Assembly: GCA_949128115.1 (NCBI GenBank)
Contig: OX421968.1
Span: 8,804,001 to 8,868,000, forward strand
DNA: 64,000 bases
DNA from: Anaspis maculata
Lineage: Eukaryota > Arthropoda > Insecta > Coleoptera > Scraptiidae
Reading direction: 5' to 3'
Part shown: positions 45,901 through 54,900 of the stretch, piece after piece
How positions within the stretch are numbered: the stretch's first letter is position 1
How the letters are laid out: every line of letters starts with the position of its first letter
Position numbers and translations under genes: made by a program
The notes under the pieces: model-generated
The model's input: only the letters and a program-made list of their open reading frames with translations
Told to the model about the DNA's origin: nothing
Databases searched by the model: none

Positions 45901-48900
45901 CATTTCGCGCCATAATCATAATGCTACCATAGGTTAATAATTGTATCAGTGGCGAGTGGGAGACGGTTTGTGGAATTAGGTGGCGTTGTTTTGAAAATTC
46001 ATTCGGTTTGTCGGTTTGAATAATCGAAAAATCGAATATCCAGGAACAATTGAATAATTCGATTGTTGGCATTCGATTTTTCCCATCATCACTATATCAA
46101 ACCATCACCAAAGTTATCGTTGTCGCCACTGTGCTGAGGGTAAGCTGCTAGGTAGAGAATATGATAGATATATGGGTACTGAGTACATAAGGTATCCTAC
46201 GGTTTCAAAGTTTAACTTTTAAAATGTCTTGTTATTTGAAAACTCAACACTTGACCTTCATTTTATCAATGTTATTTATTGCTAATATTTCCGCACGTAT
46301 GAATGACCCAAATCTCAGCTTTTGTATATTACGTAAATTTTAAGGACATTTATAGTAAATCGCTGCTGATACGAGTGTACGCGTCGGAATCTTTGACCTC
46401 TTTTGGAAATGCGCAGGTTCCGGAAGTAATTTAATATATCTTGCTGGTCCTCTAGTTTCGAGCTTTTCTTGTGTGTTATTGATAAATTCGCGTTAAGAGC
46501 TCCCTCCCCGCCTATTTGGATACTGTGAAAAGCTCACACATGCTGGCTAGTGGCTATACATCGGGAAGCTTTTGGAGAACTGTTAACGGCGAAGCGCAAA
46601 CTTTCATATTAATAATTTGGACAAAAGCAAAATATTGATAAAAAAGGATTTTTATCCAAACAGGGGCCGCATCTGGACAAAGCAACAAACGAAACTTTGT
46701 TGCCTCAGCTACCGCGACACTTTTCGACCCCCCCTCCGATTCGTTTTCACTATGCCGCCCTTAGACAACCCCCGAAAGATTCCTTATCCACAATCGTTTT
46801 TGCTTCGACCGCATCCCCCATACTGCAACTTTTATATCGGCAAGCCACGAGCAACCAACGTCAACAGCCAATAAACACACAACAACAACAACAACCACGC
46901 GATAAAGCTGGCTGAAAGAACAAAACTCCCATAATCATGTACTAAATTTTGAACGCTCAAACGCCAACACAAGTTTCGTCCCGGAGGGGATAAAAAAATA
47001 TTTATACCAAAACTACTCATTTAGGGTAAGCGTAGATAATTTATATGTATTTATTTAATAAAGAGTAGGCACATGCTTCAAATTCTTAAATAACTCCAAG
47101 TAATTCGACACAGTTGTTACTAAGGTCGACATAAACTAGTACTTACTCTACTTGACTACTTGGCCGGCTTGGCCCACTTCACCAATCAAATAACCCCCCT
47201 CCCCCGGTTCGAGTTTTAGGTGAAACAAAATTTTCTGAATCTCTTGAATCTCTTTGAAAACGGCGATGCGATACTTCACCTGCAACCTGCAATATCAATT
47301 TTACCAAGTAGCTACCGAAATGTGCGTTTTACAAACATAATAATAATAATAATCATAATAATAATAATCAAGTACCTGAAACTGCTATGCGATGCAACAG
47401 CACGAGAGAATTATTATACTCCCCCCTCTTGGTCTGTCCAAACTTCCCAGCAGTTTTTTCAATTTTTTTGCGTATCTAGGAGACAATTCACCTCACTCCT
47501 TAAGGACGGAGTCATATTGGTGAAATAAGCGTTGCGAAATCAATCCGTCTGGGTTAATTCCTTGACGGATTCTTACCATTTTGGTCTCTTTTGAAAGCTA
47601 CAAGGATGTACTTTGGTTTGAGCCCATTGGTATTTCCGAAATCCAAAAAAATATTTTCAATTTTGACATTTGAAAAAATTATTTTTGGATTTTGGAAATG
47701 CCAATAGGCTCAAACCAAAGTACACCCTTGTAGCTTTCGAAAGAGACCAAAATGGTGAAAATCCGTCAAGGAATAAACCCAGACGGATTGATTTCGCAAC
47801 GCTTATTTTACCAATTGAACTCCGTCCTTAAAATAGTAGACCGTTCAAGTGTAGACCACCAAGGTCATTGGTGAAAACACCCATCCAGAACGACCAACCT
47901 CAAACATTCAAGTAGTTTTCACTTTTTTGGGAAGATTTTCAATGTTGTTCGGTTAATGGTCTTAACGAATACACCTCTAGGTTCGATATATTATTATCGC
48001 TTACATTATGAATGGTCGGGCACTGTCGTTCGAAGTTTAGGCACCATCGTTCAAAGTGTACGTATACAGGGTGATTTATACAACATGCTCACCCCTATTT
48101 TTCTCGAGAACCGTTTGCGATATCGAATCGCGGAAAAAACTGTTCAATTAACAATATCTTTGAGGTCCGATTTCATGGTGGCCGGACAATTCTTCGCACG
48201 GACAATTCTTCGCCGGACAATTCTTCGCGCGGACAATTCTTTGCCGGACAATTCTTCGCGGGGAACTTTGGAGCTCTTATAAGGCCTAGTGTGATTGTGA
48301 TATTCAGAGCCCTATCCCCCACTAAGTTTTTACGTAGAGTTTCAAGCCTTGCTGGGCCCCCTTGTCTCTACAAGTGTCGTTTGGGGTCTTCTTGCGATTT
48401 TCAGAGCCCTATTCTCACTTGTGTTCTACATCAAAGCATTTCAAGCCTTGCTGGGCCCCCTTGTGTCTCAAGTACCGTTTGGAGTCGTATTGCGCCCCCT
48501 TGCGTCTTCAATTATCGTTTGCAGCCCAGGTGACCCCCTTCCGATTTCTCGAAGATTCTGGAACCTTAGAGAGCTTTCTTGTGCTCCTTTTTGAGTTTCT
48601 CGGAGCCCTATATGTGCCCTCCTAGTGTCTTCGTGTTTTATTTGTAGCCCTGCTGAGCCCCTTTTTCATTGCTTCAGTTTCCGAAGCTCTAGTTAGCTCA
48701 TGTGAGTCTTTATGTGTTGGTTGAAGTCCTACAGGGCCCCCTTTGTGTCTCTCTAAGTGTCATTTGGAGCCCTAGTAAGCCCCGCCAGGCCTTCTTGCGA
48801 TTTTTAGAGCTCTATTCTCCCTTGTGCTCTACATCAAAGCATTTCAGGCCCTGCTGAGCCCCTTTGTGTCTTCAAGATCATTTGGAGCCCTATTGCGCCT

Positions 48901-51900
48901 CCTTGTGTCTTCAATTATCGTTTGCAGCCCAGGTGACCCCCTTCTAATTTCTCGAATATTCTGGAACCTTAGAAAGCTCTCTTTCACTTCTTTTTAGGTT
49001 TCTCGGAGCCCTATGTGGCTTCCTTGTGTTTTCATGTTCCATTTGTAGCCCTGCTGAGCCACTTCTCCATTACTTCAGTTTCCGAAGCTCTAGTTAGCTC
49101 TTGTGAGTCATAATGTGTTGGTTGAAGTTCTACAGGGCCCCCTTTGTGTCTTCAAGTGTCATTTGGAGCCCTAGTGAGCCCCGCCAGGCCTTCTTGCAAT
49201 TTACAGAGCCCCCTCAACCCTTGCGTTCTACATCAGAGCATTTCAAGCCCTGCTGAGCCCCCTTGTGTCTTCAAGTATCGTTTGGAGCCCAATTGAGCCC
49301 CCCTGTGTCTTCAATTATCGTTTACAGCCCAGGTGACTCCTTCTGTTTTCTCGAGTTTCTGGAATTTTCTGGAAGCTTCCTTGTGCCCCTCCACAGGTTT
49401 CTTGTAGCCCTATGTGAGCCCCCTGTGTTTCCATGTTTCATATAGTCCTGCAGAGCCCCTTTGTATATTGTGTCATTTTTCAAAACTCTCGTTAGCTCCT
49501 GTGAGTCGTCATGTGTTGGTTGAAGTTCTACAGGGCCCCCGCCTTTGTGTCTCTTAGTGTCATTTGGAGCCCTAGTGAGCCCGCCAAGCCTTCTTGCGAT
49601 TTCCAGAGCCCTATTATCTCTTGTGTTCTACATCAGAACATTTCAAGCTCTACTGAGCCCCCTTGTGTCTTCAAGTATCGTTTGAAGCCCTATTGAGCCC
49701 CCTTGTGTCTTCAATTATCGTTTGCAGCCCAGGTTACTCCTTCTGTTTTTTTCGAGTTTCAGGAATTTTTGGAAGCTCCCTTGAGCCCTTTCTCAGGTTT
49801 CTTGGAGCCCTATGTGGCCCCCTGTGTTTCCATGTTTCATTTATAGCCCTGCAGAGCCCTTTTGTATATTGTGTAATTTTTCAAAGCTCTTGTTAGCTCC
49901 TGTGAGTCTTCATGTATTGGTTGAAGTTCTACAGGGCCCCCTTTAAGTCTCTAAGTGTCATTTGGAGCCCAAGTGAGCCCCGCCAAGCCTTTTTGCAATT
50001 TTCAGAGCCCTATCCTCCTTTGTGTTCTACATCAGAATATTTCAAGCACTGCTGAGCCCCCTTGTGTCTCCAAGTATCGTTTGGAGCCCTATCGAGCCCT
50101 CTTGTGTCTTCAATTATCGTTTGCAGCCCCAGTGAGCCCCGCCAGGCCTCTGTCTGATTTTCAGAGGCTTCTGCTCTCTTGTGTCTACATTAAAGCGTTT
50201 CAAGCCCTACTGAGCCCCCTTGTATCTTCAAGTATTGTTTGGAGCCCTATCGAGCCCCCTTGTGTCCTCAATTGTTGTTTGTAGCCCCGATGATCCCCTT
50301 CTGACTTTGCGATATTTCTGGCATCTAAGAAAGCTCCCTTGTGCCTTCTCAGATTTCTCAGAGCCCTATTAGGCCCCCTTATGTTTTTGTGTGTCATCTG
50401 TAGCCCTGTTGAGTCCCTTTTTAACCTGTCTTTGTTTCTGTGTTCTAGTAAGCTCCTGCTGCCTTCATGTGTTGATCGAAGCCCTATAGGCCCCCTTGTG
50501 CCTTTAAGTGTCGTTTGGAGCCCCATTGAGCCCCTAATGCCTTTTTGTGTTACTCGAAGCCCTATCTATTTTTTTTAATAGCCTTGTGTCTACATTGTGA
50601 CGATTTGAGCTCCGCTAGCCCCCTTGTTACTTAAGTATTGCTGGGGCCCTAGTAAGCCCTGCCAGGTCTTCTTGTGATATTAAGAGCCCTATCCTCCTTT
50701 GTGTCTACGTTGTAGGATTTCAAGTCCTGCTAAGCCCCCTTCTGTCTCAAAGTGTCTTTCAGAGCCCCAATAAGCCCGGTCATGCGCGGGCGCAATGCTT
50801 GCGAAGAATTGTCCTGCGAAGAATTGTCCGTGCGAAGAATTGTCCTGCGAAGAATTGTCCGCGAAGAATTGTCCGCGCGAAGAATTGTCCGCGCGAAGAA
50901 TTGTCCGCGCGAAGAATTGTCCTAGCACCCGATTTCATAATATGCTACCAGAATTTTTTCACCAAAACTTGTTGTTCTGTGTGTATGTTCGGGGGTGCCT
51001 TAAAAATTTGTGAAATTTTCTTCCACACTGCACAATGTTGTATGATATGTCACTTAAAAGAACTTTGAAAGTTCAATGGAAAAGTGCAAAAAGTTTTGGA
51101 AAAATTTCAGCGGTTTTCATTTTATGATAGAACAATAAACCTGGAAAAACACGCTTTCAACGCCTTAAAAAAAAATCAAATCTTTTCTCCAACTATGACT
51201 TGCGTCTGCACTTGAAATAAATATTCCGTGGAACTTACCGCAGGCCGAAGTTTGCACAGCACTTTTTAGCGCATTTTCCATCTTGATGAAAATCGCTATT
51301 GCAACCGCTTTGTCCGTCCGTCCGTCCGTCCGTCCGTTCCTCGAACTCCTCCCAAACTAGACGCCCTAGCTTTCTAATTTTTTCGCTGTTACATAGCTAC
51401 CACTCCCAAAGGAGGGCAAGGCTATATTGAATGTCTATATTGCGCCGCCAACATAGAGAAAACCGCCCCCGATAAACTTGAAATAACATGATATTGCAAT
51501 TTCTCCCAGACCTACTGCTCTGGTGTTCTCATTTTATGAATAATATAGTTGCCACTTATAAACGTAAGCCCAGAAACATTCCGCCTTCAATATGCGCCGC
51601 CGATATGAAGAAATTGCTAAAAACCGCCCCCGATCACTTTAAAATGAAAAACATGAACCCGAAGACATAGCGATCTAATTCTTTCGGTATATGAACAGCT
51701 GACTAAAAATGGAAAAGGATAGGCTACTTTTGGTTAGTCGCCGCCCCCAGATTCCGCCCCCAAACGACAAAAAGTGCAACTTTCACAATTTTACTGATTG
51801 AGATGTTCTCTCAAACATTTAGAAACTGCCAACTCAAATTGTGCAACATTTGCTTTGCCGAACGCTGCCGCTCCCACACGCCGCCCCCAAAGTAAGAGAT

Positions 51901-54900
51901 AAATGAAAAACATGAATCCGAAGACATAACGCTTCAAGTCTTTCGCTATATAGATAGCTGACTAAAAATGGGAAAGGATAAGCTACTTGTGATATGGCGC
52001 CGCCTCCAGCTTCCGCCCCCAAAAGAAAAAAGTGCAACTTTCAACAATTGTCAGAACTTTCAGAAAATGTCAACTCAAACTGTGCAAGAATTTCTTTGCC
52101 AAACTCTGCCGCTCCCACACGCCGCCCCCAAAGCAAGAGATAAATGTAAAATATAAACCTGAAGACATAGCGATCTAATTCTTTCGCTATATAGATAGCT
52201 TACTGAAAATGGGAAAAGATTGGCCACTTTTGATCAAGCGTCCAGCTCCCGCCCCCCAAACAAAAAAAAACAACATTCACAATTTTCACTGATTGTCATA
52301 TTTCCTTAAACATTTAGAAACTCCCAACTCAAACTATGCAACAGTTACTTTGCCGAATGCTGCCGCCCCCAAACGCTGCTCTTAAAGTAAGAGATAAATG
52401 AAAAACACAAACCCAAAGACATAACGATCTAATTCTTCCGTTATATGGATAGCTGACTAAAAATGGGAAAGTATAGGCTACTTTTGATATGGCGCCGCCT
52501 CCAGCTTCCGCCCCCAAACGAAAAAAGTGCAACTTCAAACAATTTTCACTGATTTGGATGTTAATGTTCAACATAAACGTAAAACATAAACCTGAAGATT
52601 AACGATCTAATTCTTTCGCTATATGTATAGATACTAAAAATGGGAAGAGATAGGTCACTTTTGATTCGTCGCCGCCTCCAGCTCCCGCCCCCAAACAAAA
52701 AATGCAACTTCCATAATTTTCACTGATTTGTCATATTTCCTTACACATTTGGAGACCCCAATTACTCAAACTGTTCAACAGTTACTTTCCCGAATGCTGC
52801 CGCCCCCACACGCTGCCCTCAAAGTAAGAGATGAATGAAAAACATAAACCCGAAGACATAACGATCTAATTCTTTCATTAAAAATGGGAAAGAATAGGCT
52901 ACTGTTGATTAGTGGCTGCTCTCAGCTTCCGCCTCGAAACAAAAAAATATTGATGATTGAAAGAATTTTCATTCAAATCTGTTTCATTGACAAGTACCCC
53001 ATTCTGATGACAAAAAATCACAATGAGTTTCGACTGAAGAGAGTGGGCAAAGAATAATGTTTCTCCTTGAACCAAGTTTCTTTACATTCATAATATGAAG
53101 AAAATGAAAATGAAGCTCTTCAAGAAAATGCGCTACTGAGACTCACGCACGTGAAGACATACTCACTTGTTTTTTTAATTCACGGAATGTAAAAGTTTCA
53201 TTTTGAAGTAATCACCGCCGCAAAACTGAAACCGTGTCGCATTTGAAAATGGCAACACGACGTCCAATCCACTTTCGAAATTAGTTGGAGTTGGAGTTTT
53301 TCGAAAAAAGTTGATCCCCAGCAGGAAAAGACGTCCGAACTGAGTCCTGAACCCAAACGGCTCGACAGTAATGCCGTCATATCACATACATAATACATGC
53401 ATACATACACACATACTCAATTACTCACCCATATACAGAGAGACAGGTATAACATTGAAAATGGTCTTAAGGACGCAAGGACGGCATTTCCTAGCATAAA
53501 AAATGACTGAAATGGCGGATTAGCTGCAGAGCGAAAGAGAAACAGATAGATTCTTGTGGCGTGAGTTTCTGTCAAATCTGTGCAGCTAAGAATCTAACAA
53601 AAAAAATGAGTAATTCAAATCTGGGCTGGCAAGGGGGGGGTCTTTTTTCGAAAAATATATAAAAAATTTGAAAAAAATCTAGTTTTTCGAATTTTGAAAT
53701 ACTCTATACGTTTTCATACTTTAGTTTAGATTACTCTTCTTTTTTACAATTCGAGTAGGTATATCAGTCGTTATCCTTCCATTAGTGGGGGTTCGGGGAA
53801 GTAAAAGAAGTCACTGAACTAACTACTTGAAACTTGAAGTAACTTTTCAATAACCGATTTAATATAGATGGAGCTCTATTTCTTCTTCAATATTATAACT
53901 TCAAAACTGATAAATTCATTATCGTTTTGCTTATATTTATTTACATATTTATAGACTCTTGCAGGATGGGTGGGATCTGAATGACACCGGAATCTTTCGG
54001 TGAGTACTCCCAAGTTATCTTTCTCTGACAACAATATGGCATTTTAATTAATTATGATCGTAATGGATCACAACATGAACATGCTTGATAATGGAGTATA
54101 AAATTAATTTCAAGTTCAAAAAACTTTGCTTGATAAAAGCGCGGAATTCTTTGTAAAATCCATTCAAGAGTTGTGATATATCCCTAATGCTGTCGATGTA
54201 AGACTAAATTATTCTGAAAATTCATCTATGCAGATCAAAGTTAAAGAATCTGTTCCGGTAGGTCTAATCTAAGATCGGCGTAAGAACAGACTGCAAACTA
54301 GCGGCATAGCAAGACGCAGATCTGGACTATATTGAGCATCTTCGTTCTGCCGCAAAATACGAATCAAGTCCAATATGCCCTTGCGGGCGTGAGGCTCAGT
54401 AGCGCACTTCCCCTTTACTACTAGAGGATTAGTGAACGCAAGATGTTAGGTAATTGAGGTCCTCTCTCCCGTTATTTAGGCACGATTTTGCCTAGTTCGG
54501 GTCTTAAGATTACGAGCTATCTATTAACAGTATGCTAAAAAGCAGGAGACGAAATACAATAGAATGTTTCCAATTTCCTAGTAATGAATTTGGACGCGAT
54601 CGAATTTCAAAATACCTGCGAGTTTTAGTGTTTCACCGACCATTCTTGTTATTTACTGCAAATTTTTCTTAGTTCGGGTGCCAATAATATCCTTTAGGTA
54701 CCAAAAAAATGGCTATTCCAGAATGATAAAAGTCGAATTCTATCGGAAACGCCCAGATTTTAAATTTGCATAGGCGCGGAAAAACTGCATGGTTTCAACC
54801 GCCGCGCCAAGATGTAGTTTTTCGGTGGTTTTCAACAATTCGTAACTATTCACACGTGGCTCGTATCAAAGTGAAGTTTCTGCTGAAAGAAACTTCAAAT

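Larger units (their letters stand above)
45358..46094. mobile_element. hAT-type non-autonomous element, 8-bp duplication TATCAAAC
   Basis: The ends TAGTGATGGG and CCCATCATCACTA are hAT-like. TATCAAAC occurs exactly at 45,350-45,357 and 46,095-46,102. Sub-terminal blocks with CGATTGTTTGCATTCGG near 45,405 and CGATTGTTGGCATTCGA near 46,059 add symmetry. A hairpin and a SINE lie inside. Confidence 0.85.

Noticed and set aside
48291..50578. Cluster of Leu/Pro/Ser-rich frames that looked like a repetitive secreted protein family
   Set aside because: All follow the 400-bp tandem array, are open on both strands and in overlapping frames, and lack shared start sites.
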